35,365 bases of DNA, taken from the NCBI GenBank assembly GCA_012729315.1, contig JAAYDI010000059.1, positions 1 to 35,365 on the forward strand, in the 5' to 3' direction. Shown piece by piece: positions 8,974-17,793 of the stretch. The DNA is from Planctomycetaceae bacterium. GTDB lineage: Bacteria; Planctomycetota; Planctomycetia; Pirellulales; Pirellulaceae. The position numbers were made by a program, and so were the translations under genes. The notes beneath the pieces were generated by a model. The model had not been told where the DNA came from. It made no database searches and saw only the letters and a program-made list of their open reading frames with translations. Numbering within the stretch: the stretch's first letter is position 1; each line of letters opens with the position of its first letter.

Positions 8974-9595
8974 TCACACCAGCCTCACGATCACTTCGTC
9001 TCGGCGTAATCCCCGATACCGCGCGTCAATCTCCGCCATCTCCGGGTCACCTTCGTGGAACATGAGCCTGTAGCGGAATGTGGCCGACTCGCCGGCACGA
9101 ATCGTCATGTCGCCGGTGCCGGGTGCCTCGCCGCCGATAGCACCTCCGCCAAACGGATCCGCAGCACAGTAGCCGTAGCCGCGTGCCATCCACCAGGTCG
9201 GATGCCGCGGGTTCGCCGGGTGGTCAAACATGGCGATCCCAACCGTCCGGCCGTCGATCTTCCCCCAGTAGTCGATCCACCGCGCACGCTTGCCGAATAC
9301 CTCTGCACCGCGCACGCCTTCGCTGTTGACGACCTGCCCGTTCGCCGTTGTCACACCCGCAGCCGGGTCGCGGGCCAATGATCGGATAGACGATCGGTCG
9401 CGAGTAGCCCTGAAAGACGTACTCGGCAAACAATTCTCCACCCGCCAGCACGCGCACGCGGTCGTCCGAAGCAGTGAGGACGACATCGGGCAGTGCCGCA
9501 TCGGGCATTCCGGCCGGTTCCTCGCCCGCCTCCCCGTGCCACCCGAGCGACGTTCCGGCAACACACAGACACACAAGCCACTGGATGCACTGCAT
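8974..9595 (-). pseudogene. Broken DUF6807 (PmoA-like) gene with internal deletion and frameshift
   Basis: DUF6807 proteins are usually about 300 residues or more, are annotated as methane-oxygenase PmoA-like, and commonly neighbour Gfo/Idh/MocA and ThuA genes in planctomycetes. Here the start (ATG 9595; signal peptide MQCIQWLVCLCVAGTSLG) runs in one frame through FAEYVFQGYSRPIVYPIIGP, the typical N-terminal strand. At about 9360-9385 the recognisable sequence switches frame straight to the C-terminal part: NGQVVNSEG, WIDYWGKIDGRTVGIAMFDH, NPRHPTWWMARGYGY, RYRLMFHEGD, ending at the TGA at 8974. The central part of the family, including the expected HPHHRS-type and DTKEG-type motifs, is absent. 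A stable full-length product is unlikely. The C-terminal frame alone could still be called as a shorter gene. Confidence 0.75.
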
Positions 9596-9911
9596 CGAAG
9601 CAATTCCCTGTTGGAAAAACACTGTTGGAAAAACAAGACCAGGCCAGCCGACCGGAATCCCCAACATACCGGCCGCCGCAGTTCCAGTCAAAACAGCCTC
9701 GACGTCACACGGAAACTCCTCGCGGACCGGGTCCCACTGGACAAACGATTTGCCGACTCCCTGTTTCTCGCGCGTTCATTTCGGGTTAAGATCCTTGGTT
9801 GCCCGAGACGATCGGACGATCAGGCGTTTGGCAGCTGCCAGTCCGGCAAACAATACGCCCGGCAGATTGCGCAGCAGCACCAGGACCATCACTGCAACTG
9901 AGGACCCAACG
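9596..9911. promoter_or_regulatory. Divergent intergenic region between the DUF6807 remnant and GH2
   Basis: These 316 bases separate two divergent starts and must hold the GH2 promoter. GAGGA at about 9899-9903 is the GH2 ribosome site. I see a short duplicated phrase, TGTTGGAAAAAC, at about 9610-9632, but no clear operator and no gene. Confidence 0.4.
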
Positions 9912-12900
9912 ATGAAACAGCGACTTAATCTCTTCGGTGCCGCCCTGGTGGTGATCAGCGCCGCGCAGCTGGCGTACGCCGCCGATGCCGCGTCCGTACT
10001 TTCGCTTGATGGCGCGTGGCGGCTGGCGGTCGATCCCGAGAATGTCGGGATGGGCGACAAGTGGTGGACCGCTCCGCAACCGGAGGCCAAAGAGACCCGG
10101 GTGCCCTGGATCATCCAGGACGCATTCCCCTGCTATTACGGCCTCGCCTGGTACTGGAAGGAGTTCGACGGTCCCGCCAACCATTTCCAGGATGGACGGA
10201 CACTGCTGCGTTTCTGGCAGGTCGACTACAAATGCGATGTCTGGCTCAACGATGTGGCCATCGGCTCGCATGAGGGCGGCGAGTCACCATTCGTGTTCGA
10301 TGTGACCGGTATTGTAAAACCGGGTCAGACGAATCGGCTGGCTGTGCGGGTGCTGAACCCGACACATGAGCGCGTGGACGGCATCGTCCTGGACGAAATT
10401 CCTCACCGGAACAAGGCGCTGCCTTTCCGGTCTGGCAGCTCGTGGAATCAAGGGGGCATCTGTGACTCTGTCGAAGTCCTGACCGTTCCACAAGCCTGGG
10501 TGGAGGACCTGTATGTCCGGCCCGACTGGAAGACGGGTGAGATCCGCGTGCAGGCGAACATCCGCAATGCCGGCCGTGTGCCCTTGCAGTCCCGGCTGCA
10601 GTGCTCCGTGGCCCCGGCCAGATCGGGCCAGACACTGAAGGTCACGTTCCTGGAACCCGAATTGCAGCCAGGCGACACGCTGGTCGAGACGACGCTGCAG
10701 GTGGACCAGCATCGCCTCTGGGAACTCAACGAACCGAATCTGTACCGGGTGACTGCCCGGCTGTGCCTGGAGGACTCCCAACCAGGTTCCGGCGGCGACG
10801 TACACGAACAATCGGTTCGCTGTGGTTTCCGCGATTTCCGTCTGGAGCACGGTTACTTCCGACTCAACGGAAAGCGGATCTACCTGAAGTGCTCGCACAC
10901 CGGCAATTGCTGCCCCATCGGCCTGGAGATGCCGCACGATCCGGACTTCCTGCGTCGTGATCTAATCAACCAGAAAATGATGCGGTACAACACGATCCGC
11001 TTCATTGCCGGCGTTCCCAAGCGGTATCAACTCGACCTGGCAGACGAAATCGGCCTGATGGTGTACGCGGAACCGTACGCGGCCTGGTGCCTGGCCAACT
11101 CGCCGCAGATGAAGGAGCGTTACAACGAGTCGGTGTTCGGCATGATCAAACGCGATCGCAACCATCCGAGCGTGACGATCTGGGGCCTGCTGAATGAAAC
11201 GCCGGACGGGCCCGTCTTTCGGCACGCGGTGAGCGTGCTGCCGGAGGTGCGCAAACTGGACGAGACCCGCCTGATCCTGCTCAACAGCGGCGACTGGCAT
11301 CGGGGCGGCAGCACCGCCGGGATCAAGATCTGGCAGCCCCCTGAACACACCGAGCCGTGTGTCACCTACAACAGCACCGAAGCTGTCGTCCAGGCGCTTG
11401 GCATCACCTGGCAGCCGGGGCAGCTGGCGTTTCACCCTGGCCGGAACGGCGAATACGCCGTCGTCCGCTGGACAGCCAACACGGCGGGCAGCATCCAGTT
11501 GGCCGCCACCTTCCAGAGTATCGCCGAACGGGCCACGACCAGTGTCCACGTGCTGCACAACGGGCGGCCGCTGTTTGAGAGCCTGATCAACCTGGAAGGG
11601 AAGGGGCCCACCTGCGATCACACCGGTGCATTCGAGGTCCGGAAAGGCGATACCATCGACTGCGTCTGCGGATGGGGAAACGGGAATTACGGTGCCGACA
11701 CCACGGCCTTATCGGTGCAGATTCAGGACAGTGCCGGTCAGGTGTGGAACGCTGAACAGGACTTTTCCGCCAAGCAGAATCCGCATGGGCCGTGGAGCTA
11801 CGGCATGCTGCAGCCCAGTGTTCAGCCAGACATCACGACGTTCGCCGTGTTGTCGCACCGCAAACTGGACGAGCATGCCGGCAGCGTGAGCAACCCCGGT
11901 TCGACCGTGTGGGAGAACATTCTGAGCGATCAGCATCCGTATCGCCGGGTACCCCACACGGCCGATATCATCCAGGCGCTGCGGACACTCGATGGTCACG
12001 GCACGCCTTTGTTCATCTCGGAGTGCGGCATCGGCAGCGCCATCGATCTGCTGCGAACCGTTCGGTGGTACGAGCAGCTGGGCAAGCCGGAGGTGGAAGA
12101 TGCGCAGTTGTACCGGAGCTGGCGGGACCAGTTCCTCGCCGACTGGCAGCGGTACCGGCTGGAGGAAGTCTTCGCGCGCCCGGACGACTTCTTCCGGGAG
12201 AGCATCGCTCGGATGGCCGGCCAGCGACTGCTGAGCGTCAATGCCGTCCGCGCGAATCCGACCTGCATCGCCCACAGCATTACCGGCACACTCGATCAGG
12301 GCATGACGGCCGAGGGTATCTGGACCACTTTCCGCGAACTCAAGCCCGGCACCACCGACGCGATCTTCGATGTCTGGGCGCCGGTGCGTTGGTGCCTGTT
12401 TGCCGAACCGCAGAACGTTTATCGCGGTCGTCCGGTGAAGCTGGAGGCGGTACTGGTAAACGAAGACGCGCTGCGACCGGGCAGCTACCCGGTTCGCCTG
12501 CAGGTCATCGGGCCCGAACTGACGCGGGTCTTCGACAAGACCATCACGGTCACCGTGCCAGAGGCCGCTCCCGGAAACGAGCCGCCGATGGTGCAACAGG
12601 CATTCGCCGAAGACGTCGTCGTCGATGGGCCGCCGGGCCGGTATCGCTTCATCGCTACCTTCGAAGAACGAGCGGTAGCGTGTGGCGAAGAGATCCAGTT
12701 TTTCGTCGACGTACTGCCGTCGGAGATGCCGCCGGTGGAGCAGGAGATCGTGCTGATGAGCGACGATCAGGATCTCGCCACATGGCTCACCAATCACGGT
12801 ATTGCCCATCGCCCGTACCAGCCTGGAGCGCAGACACAGCGTGAGGTAATCCTGTGTTCCGGACGGCCCACGATCGATCCGGCGGTCCTGTTCCCGGACC

Positions 12901-13409
12901 TCGCCCAGCGGATGGCGCGCGGGTCAACGGTCGTGTTCCTGACCACGGACACCTATGCGCGCGGGGACGAATCCACGGGCTGGCTGCCGCTCCAGACCAA
13001 GGGCACTGTGACCAGCGTCCCCCGCTGGCTGTATCATGCCGATGAATGGTGCAAGCGTCACCCGATCTTCGCCGGTCTTCCAGCCGGCGGCGTCATGGAC
13101 TATGGCGATTACCGTGAACTGATCCCCGACCTTGTCTTCGCGGACATCGAGCCCGCGGCGGATCCGGTAGCCGGCGCAATCAACGCTGCGTGGGGCTACC
13201 AGTCCGGGCTGATGGTTGGCGTCTACACGTTCGGCGACGGCCGGTTCATCCTCAACTCGCTCCGCATTCGGGACAATCTGGGACAAGTGCCGCAGGCGGA
13301 TCGATTGCTCCGCAATCTGCTCCGCTTCGCCGGCAGTGACATTTCCCAGCCGCTGACCGAATTACCGACCGACTTTGACGCCCAGCTGAAAGCGGTCGGA
13401 TATCCTTGA
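9912..13409 (+). CDS. Secreted GH2-family glycosidase (beta-galactosidase/beta-glucuronidase type) with inserted beta-sandwich and GATase-like C-terminus
   Basis: An 1165-residue protein. The frame is open further upstream, but ATG 9912 follows GAGGA and begins a clear signal peptide (MKQRLNLFGAALVVISAAQL, cleaved near AYA-ADA). Order: GH2 sugar-binding jellyroll (~30-190; LSLDGAWRLAVDPE, VWLNDVAIGSHEGGESPF), Ig-like sandwich (~190-310), and TIM barrel from ~320 (FRLNGKRIYLKCSH). The acid/base is Glu429 in IWGLLNET; the nucleophile is probably Glu704 in PLFISECG. They are 275 residues apart, far more than usual for GH2, because a ~115-residue beta-sandwich (~496-611; FHPGRNGEYAVVRW) sits between them. 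After a beta domain, residues ~945-1160 resemble a GATase-like Rossmann fold without an obvious catalytic Cys triad. Likely an exo-acting retaining beta-glycosidase; sugar specificity cannot be read here. Confidence 0.88.
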   Translation: MKQRLNLFGAALVVISAAQLAYAADAASVLSLDGAWRLAVDPENVGMGDKWWTAPQPEAKETRVPWIIQDAFPCYYGLAWYWKEFDGPANHFQDGRTLLRFWQVDYKCDVWLNDVAIGSHEGGESPFVFDVTGIVKPGQTNRLAVRVLNPTHERVDGIVLDEIPHRNKALPFRSGSSWNQGGICDSVEVLTVPQAWVEDLYVRPDWKTGEIRVQANIRNAGRVPLQSRLQCSVAPARSGQTLKVTFLEPELQPGDTLVETTLQVDQHRLWELNEPNLYRVTARLCLEDSQPGSGGDVHEQSVRCGFRDFRLEHGYFRLNGKRIYLKCSHTGNCCPIGLEMPHDPDFLRRDLINQKMMRYNTIRFIAGVPKRYQLDLADEIGLMVYAEPYAAWCLANSPQMKERYNESVFGMIKRDRNHPSVTIWGLLNETPDGPVFRHAVSVLPEVRKLDETRLILLNSGDWHRGGSTAGIKIWQPPEHTEPCVTYNSTEAVVQALGITWQPGQLAFHPGRNGEYAVVRWTANTAGSIQLAATFQSIAERATTSVHVLHNGRPLFESLINLEGKGPTCDHTGAFEVRKGDTIDCVCGWGNGNYGADTTALSVQIQDSAGQVWNAEQDFSAKQNPHGPWSYGMLQPSVQPDITTFAVLSHRKLDEHAGSVSNPGSTVWENILSDQHPYRRVPHTADIIQALRTLDGHGTPLFISECGIGSAIDLLRTVRWYEQLGKPEVEDAQLYRSWRDQFLADWQRYRLEEVFARPDDFFRESIARMAGQRLLSVNAVRANPTCIAHSITGTLDQGMTAEGIWTTFRELKPGTTDAIFDVWAPVRWCLFAEPQNVYRGRPVKLEAVLVNEDALRPGSYPVRLQVIGPELTRVFDKTITVTVPEAAPGNEPPMVQQAFAEDVVVDGPPGRYRFIATFEERAVACGEEIQFFVDVLPSEMPPVEQEIVLMSDDQDLATWLTNHGIAHRPYQPGAQTQREVILCSGRPTIDPAVLFPDLAQRMARGSTVVFLTTDTYARGDESTGWLPLQTKGTVTSVPRWLYHADEWCKRHPIFAGLPAGGVMDYGDYRELIPDLVFADIEPAADPVAGAINAAWGYQSGLMVGVYTFGDGRFILNSLRIRDNLGQVPQADRLLRNLLRFAGSDISQPLTELPTDFDAQLKAVGYP

Positions 13410-13418
13410 GACATTGCC

Positions 13419-13562
13419 ATGAATGCACATCTTATTCGGTGCGTCGGGATTCTGACCATCGTGGGGAGTGTCACCACGGCGCGGCCAGCAGATCACGGCG
13501 GGGTAGCCTGTGTCCCTGCGGCGCGCAGCCGGACTGGACCCAGGAAGGCGATGGACAGATGA
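13419..13562 (+). pseudogene. Orphan signal-peptide stub of a lost gene downstream of GH2
   Basis: Nine bases after the GH2 stop, an ATG opens a 47-codon frame whose first ~24 residues (MNAHLIRCVGILTIVGSVTT, then ARPA) look like a genuine signal peptide with an Ala-rich cleavage site. From about 13493 the frame runs into the antisense of the 3' end of the convergent GH84-like gene and stops at 13562. The likely reading is that a secreted-protein gene once followed GH2 and lost all but its leader. A chance hydrophobic frame is the alternative. Confidence 0.4.
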
Positions 13563-16090
13563 TCGCCCACTGGGCGTCTATCGAGGACGCGGAAGCGGAG
13601 TTGCAGCGCCTTGCTGGACCGGGCCAGTTCCGTCACGTCCCGCGAAATCCACTCGCTTCCAGCGCGGCTCGGGGCGATGTCGTCTTCCCAGAGCAGTTGA
13701 TCGTTCACCCAGAGCTGCATATAACGGTGCCCAGGATACCGGTTCTCCACACGTGTGTCATTGACGAAGGCGTCGAGCACAAGCTGACCGGTGTACTCGG
13801 GCACAGGCAGTGCCGCGCGCACTTCTCCCGCATCGTCAACCTGTGACGGTGTATGACGGGGATAGGCGATTGCCACCAGCGGCTGGCCGTTCCAGTTGAA
13901 CAACCCGGCGCAGAACGCCCCCGAGAAACGGCACGGCTCCTGCAGCCAGGCAGCAGCGTCAAGTTCGGCCAGCACCTCGCCGGCCGGCGGCGTGGCCAGC
14001 GCCGCGAACAGGGCAGCGCGTGTGTCGTCCGTCACCTGCTCCTTGTACGGGAAGAAACTGGCCGCATCGCCGCGGATCAGCTTCTGAAACCGTTGTTCCA
14101 TGTCCGCACGCCGCTGAGCGGCCCGCTGTTTCCACCAGTCCAGGCTGCCGAGCTGCTCGTCCCAATACGTCACGTACTGGTCGATCCCCTTCAACCCAGC
14201 CAGTGCCTCGCTGATGCGTGCCAGCTGCGGCTCCACACACTCACGGCTGCTGTCCAACAGCCGTGTCGCCTCGTCGAGCGAACCGGCATCGACCAGCTGC
14301 AGCATCGTCCGTTCGAAACCGGACAACGAATACTCCGGGTATTCCAGCGTCGCCATCGTCCGCGCCCAGGCCAACGTCGCTTCCATCGGCTCGAGATACA
14401 CGGCTTCCAGCCGGGTCCGGTCGATGGCAGTCTCGTGCGGCGCCGTACTCCGCACGGACGCAAGCAGCTGGTTCAGTTCGTCGAGCAGGGCGATGGCGCG
14501 CGGGCGGTTTGCCACATCCTTCAGCCGGCAGGGCCAGCCTTTGTTCGGCCAGAACTGCCAGGGTGGAAGCTCGAACAGGTCTTTGAGCGCCGACAGTCTG
14601 TCGTCGAACAAGGTGGCCGTCTCGACCATCGCGGGCCCGAACACCAGCCGGTAGATTGCCGCTCTGGTCTGCTGCCAGTCGTGCCGGTCCGGATCCCACG
14701 CCCAGAGCCCCAAGGCGCTGACCTGGTATTCCTCCGGCCAGCCGCCGACGATGCCCCAGAGCAACGCGCAGCTGGTATTGTGCGGCGCGTCCCGGATCTC
14801 GTCGTATTGCGGATAGTGCCAACCCATTGTCAGAGGCTGGATGTCAAGGTAGCCCGGCCTGCCGTCGGCGCGCAACGGGCAGGCTACGCCTCCGTTGTGC
14901 AGAAACCCACCACGGAATTCCACCAGATTGTGCCACCAGCCAGGCAACCCCCGGATCCCGATCTGCCGGGCAGCAGCCGCGTCGCCAGGGCAGGGGACCC
15001 GTGTGAACATCCACTGCGCGTCGGCGAGTCCCCACTCGCTGGCCGCCTGGCGGTTGAACTCCATGTCGATCGTCTGGTACTCCTTGAGCGGCGGAGTGAT
15101 GGCGATCTTCCGCCCCGTCATGCCGTGCTGGGCACCCAGCTCGAGCACGCGGCGGATCACCTCAGGCGCGCTCTCTCCAGCTCCCACGTCGTCGAACGAA
15201 ATCCAGAGCCCGTCCACCCCCAGCGCAATCAGCTCCTGGAACGTCTTGATCACGTCGGGAACCTGGTCGCGCTGCACACCACAAGAGACGGTGCCGTAGA
15301 CAAACAGGCCACGGCGGTGCGACTCGCAGATCATCTGCCGGACCAACGGCTCGTCGAGCGCCCGGCCGGCGGGGAACCCCATGGAGGCCTTGCGCGCGGG
15401 GAAGATGATGGTGGGCTCAACGTCCGGATTGTCGCGCACGTCAGTGAAATTGATGCGTGCGCGGAGGTAGGCATCCAACGCCCCCGGCACCAGGTGCTGG
15501 GCCAGCACCGAATGCGGGCGGCCGCGCCAGGCGATGCTGGGCCAGTCACGCACCGTCACGAGCGGAAACACGACACGGTCCTCTTCGCGGCGGAGCAAGT
15601 CGAAGAACGCATGCTGCCCATAGATAACGCCCCGCGGATTGCTGCCCCCGATCACAATCACTTGACACGATCCCTCTTCCACACAGTCAATGACATACCC
15701 ATCGTGTCCCGGGGATTCCGCGTCCAGCTTGATCCCATGGTGGCGGCAGGCTGCCATCAGCCGCGCGTGGGTTGCCGGCTGGCCCAGCAGAAGCACCTGG
15801 CTTACGGCCGCAGGCGCCGTATCTTCCGCGCAAACCGGCAGCCTGCGCTGAAAACGCCGCTCGATCTGTGCCTGCAGATACTCGGCCGCGTAGCGTTCCG
15901 GTTCCGTCGCATGCGTACCGATCACAATTGCTGCCGCGTCCGGACCCAACAGTGTCGCAGTGCGGCCCGACTCGAAGTACTCCTTGGGACGCGGGACGAT
16001 CGCGCAGGCCGATTCGTCCGCCCACACAGGCGCCACGGTGAATACGCTAGTCCACAGGCAGGCCCATGCCAGATGTCTGGTCTTCACCAC
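13493..16090 (-). CDS. Secreted beta-N-acetylhexosaminidase-like enzyme (GH84/GH20-like)
   Basis: An 865-residue protein. The start is GTG 16090, chosen because AGGGAG lies 9 bases upstream and a signal peptide follows (MVKTRHLAWACLWTSVFTVA, cleaved near VWA-DES). Residues ~30-160 match the GH20 N-terminal alpha/beta domain (IVPRPKEY, VIVIGGSNPRGVIYGQHAFF). The barrel follows (~165-480), with adjacent acidic residues Asp300-Asp301 in LWISFDDVGAG, the signature of the GH84 substrate-assisted mechanism, which removes terminal beta-GlcNAc through the 2-acetamido group. The canonical GH84 EGFYG entry motif is not visible, so it is a divergent member or a neighbouring family. A helical region (~480-680) and a C-terminal beta-sandwich (~690-865) follow. 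It is the last gene of the GH89-GH20-GH84-like run, 18 bases after the GH20 stop. Confidence 0.75.
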   Translation of the reverse strand: MVKTRHLAWACLWTSVFTVAPVWADESACAIVPRPKEYFESGRTATLLGPDAAAIVIGTHATEPERYAAEYLQAQIERRFQRRLPVCAEDTAPAAVSQVLLLGQPATHARLMAACRHHGIKLDAESPGHDGYVIDCVEEGSCQVIVIGGSNPRGVIYGQHAFFDLLRREEDRVVFPLVTVRDWPSIAWRGRPHSVLAQHLVPGALDAYLRARINFTDVRDNPDVEPTIIFPARKASMGFPAGRALDEPLVRQMICESHRRGLFVYGTVSCGVQRDQVPDVIKTFQELIALGVDGLWISFDDVGAGESAPEVIRRVLELGAQHGMTGRKIAITPPLKEYQTIDMEFNRQAASEWGLADAQWMFTRVPCPGDAAAARQIGIRGLPGWWHNLVEFRGGFLHNGGVACPLRADGRPGYLDIQPLTMGWHYPQYDEIRDAPHNTSCALLWGIVGGWPEEYQVSALGLWAWDPDRHDWQQTRAAIYRLVFGPAMVETATLFDDRLSALKDLFELPPWQFWPNKGWPCRLKDVANRPRAIALLDELNQLLASVRSTAPHETAIDRTRLEAVYLEPMEATLAWARTMATLEYPEYSLSGFERTMLQLVDAGSLDEATRLLDSSRECVEPQLARISEALAGLKGIDQYVTYWDEQLGSLDWWKQRAAQRRADMEQRFQKLIRGDAASFFPYKEQVTDDTRAALFAALATPPAGEVLAELDAAAWLQEPCRFSGAFCAGLFNWNGQPLVAIAYPRHTPSQVDDAGEVRAALPVPEYTGQLVLDAFVNDTRVENRYPGHRYMQLWVNDQLLWEDDIAPSRAGSEWISRDVTELARSSKALQLRFRVLDRRPVGDHLSIAFLGPVRLRAAGTQATPP

Positions 16091-16108
16091 GTCGCATTGC
16101 TCCCTGAT

Positions 16109-17713
16109 TCAGTCTCCAGATGTGTTCCAGATGGCCGGGTCCCGGTGGTAGTCGATCCCCAGCTCGTCCAACCGCCTGCCGTGGGCCGCGACGCGCACCT
16201 TGAAGTCGGCCCAATCGCGGGCGTCTTTCGGCGACCAACCGACTTCAGCAAACGCGCACAGCCGAGGAAAGACCAGCGCATCGTGCCGATGCTGCGGGAA
16301 GCCCCACAGGCACGGCTCTACCCCCAGGATATGCCTGGTCTTGTCAGCCGGCAACTCGGGCGGAGTCGGCTCGAAGGCATAGCAGGTTTCAATCGCCAGG
16401 TTGCGGTAGTTGAGATAACAGCTCTGGTTCGTCGACACTACAACATCGTGCCCTTGCTCGGCCGCCGTCACTGCATGCTGCGGCTCCAGCCAGGACTGCA
16501 CCGTGGCGCCGGGGGCCAGTCCGCCTTCGATGATTTCGGTCCAGCCGATGATACGGCGTCCCTTCCCCGTCACGAACCGCTCGATCCGCTTGACGAAGTA
16601 ACTCTGCAGCTCATCTTCATTCGCCAGCCCCTCCGCCTTCATGCGCGCCTGGCACAGGGGACACTCGTTCCACGTACCCTTGATCCGCTCGTCGCCGCCA
16701 ATGTGGATCAGCGGTGACGGGAACAGTTCCATGACCTCCGAGAGCACGTTTTCCAGAAACTCGAACGTCTTCTCGCTGCCGGCGCAGTAGTTGTTCGGAT
16801 AGTCAAAGTAACTGTCGACTGGTTCTTTCCGGTTCTTCGCGTTCGGGCACCGCAGCTCGGGATAGCACGCCAGGGCAGCGCTGGCATGCGCCGGCAGCTC
16901 GATCTCGGGGACAATCGTGATGTGCCGCTGGGCGGCATAGGCCACGATCTCGCGCACCTCATCCTGCGTGTAGAAGCCGTGCGTGCACTTGCCGTACACG
17001 CGCCGCCAGCGGGGAGCCACCGCCGGCCATCTGGTCATATTGGTCAGTTCCGGATACTTCTTGATTTCGATGGCCCAGCCCATGTCGGTCAGGTGCCAGT
17101 GCAGCCGGTTGATCTTGTACAGGGCCATGACGTCCAGGTACCGTTTGGTGAACTCCTTGGTCAGGAAGTTGTGGCCCGGATCCAGCATCAGGCCGCGGTA
17201 ACCATAGCGCGGGCGGTCGGCGATCTCGACGCGCGGCATCGACCACTCGACGCCACACGTCAGGCATTCGGACTCGACGGCCGCCGGCAGCAGCTGCCGC
17301 AGCGTCTGGATGCCATAGAACACACCCGTCGCGGTCGGCGCTTCGACCAGCACTCGATCCGCCAGCACTTTCAGGTCGTAACCCTCCGCGCCCAGGTGTT
17401 CCCGGCCGGGCTCGGTCCGCAGGATGATGCAGTCCTCGGCGCCGCCAGCTGCCGTCACGCGCAGCGGCAGTTCATAGCCCGTCGGAGTCCTCAACAGTCG
17501 GGCCAGGTATTCAGCTTCCTGGCGGGTTTGGGGGTCACAGACAATCGTAGTCTGTGGCCCGATGGTGAAGCTGCCGCCAGCACACTCCATCTTTTCCGGA
17601 CGCGGGATGACGGTAACAGGCTGGCTCTCGGCGCCGTTGGCCGCGCATGGCCGGGCCGCCTGCACGGCCAGCAGGACCAGCAGGGGCAGAACAATCACAA
17701 TTCGAGCGTTCAT
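16109..17713 (-). CDS. Secreted beta-N-acetylhexosaminidase, GH20
   Basis: A 534-residue protein. An upstream in-frame extension exists, but the ATG at 17713 has GGAGA about 10 bases before it and starts a signal peptide (MNARIVIVLPLLVLLAVQAA). Residues ~30-155 form the GH20 N-terminal domain (VTVIPRPEKMECAGGSF, GVFYGIQTLRQLLP); the barrel starts at RYGYRGLMLDPGHNF. Family residues are visible: HWHLTDMGWAIEIKKYPELT, VPEIELPAHASA, the catalytic pair Asp341-Glu342 in IHIGGDERIKGTW, GWTEIIEGG, VQSWLE and the C-terminal CLWGFPQHRHDALVFPRLCA. GH20 enzymes release terminal beta-GlcNAc or beta-GalNAc by substrate-assisted, retaining hydrolysis. The gene sits 80 bases after the GH89 gene and 18 before the GH84-like gene, so the three are probably co-transcribed. 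Confidence 0.93.
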   Translation of the reverse strand: MNARIVIVLPLLVLLAVQAARPCAANGAESQPVTVIPRPEKMECAGGSFTIGPQTTIVCDPQTRQEAEYLARLLRTPTGYELPLRVTAAGGAEDCIILRTEPGREHLGAEGYDLKVLADRVLVEAPTATGVFYGIQTLRQLLPAAVESECLTCGVEWSMPRVEIADRPRYGYRGLMLDPGHNFLTKEFTKRYLDVMALYKINRLHWHLTDMGWAIEIKKYPELTNMTRWPAVAPRWRRVYGKCTHGFYTQDEVREIVAYAAQRHITIVPEIELPAHASAALACYPELRCPNAKNRKEPVDSYFDYPNNYCAGSEKTFEFLENVLSEVMELFPSPLIHIGGDERIKGTWNECPLCQARMKAEGLANEDELQSYFVKRIERFVTGKGRRIIGWTEIIEGGLAPGATVQSWLEPQHAVTAAEQGHDVVVSTNQSCYLNYRNLAIETCYAFEPTPPELPADKTRHILGVEPCLWGFPQHRHDALVFPRLCAFAEVGWSPKDARDWADFKVRVAAHGRRLDELGIDYHRDPAIWNTSGD

Positions 17714-17793
17714 CAGAGGATGTCTCCAAGTTGCTGTGCGGTCGTGACACGGTTGGTCATTCACGGATAGTCTCACGAGCAGCCACCGGGCCA

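Noticed and set aside
7332-9065. A 577-codon plus-strand frame opposite the TIM-barrel gene
   Set aside because: Same pattern: low-complexity antisense translation with no ribosome site, over a strand with a well-formed secreted protein.
9474-9911. Upstream in-frame extension of the GH2 gene
   Set aside because: The extension lies over the divergent DUF6807 remnant and lacks a leader; ATG 9912 has both ribosome site and signal peptide.
13853-16717. A 954-codon open frame on plus, antisense to the GH84-like and GH20 genes
   Set aside because: The translation is Arg/His/Pro/Gln-rich without any domain, while the minus strand encodes clear enzyme motifs. It is a GC-driven antisense shadow.
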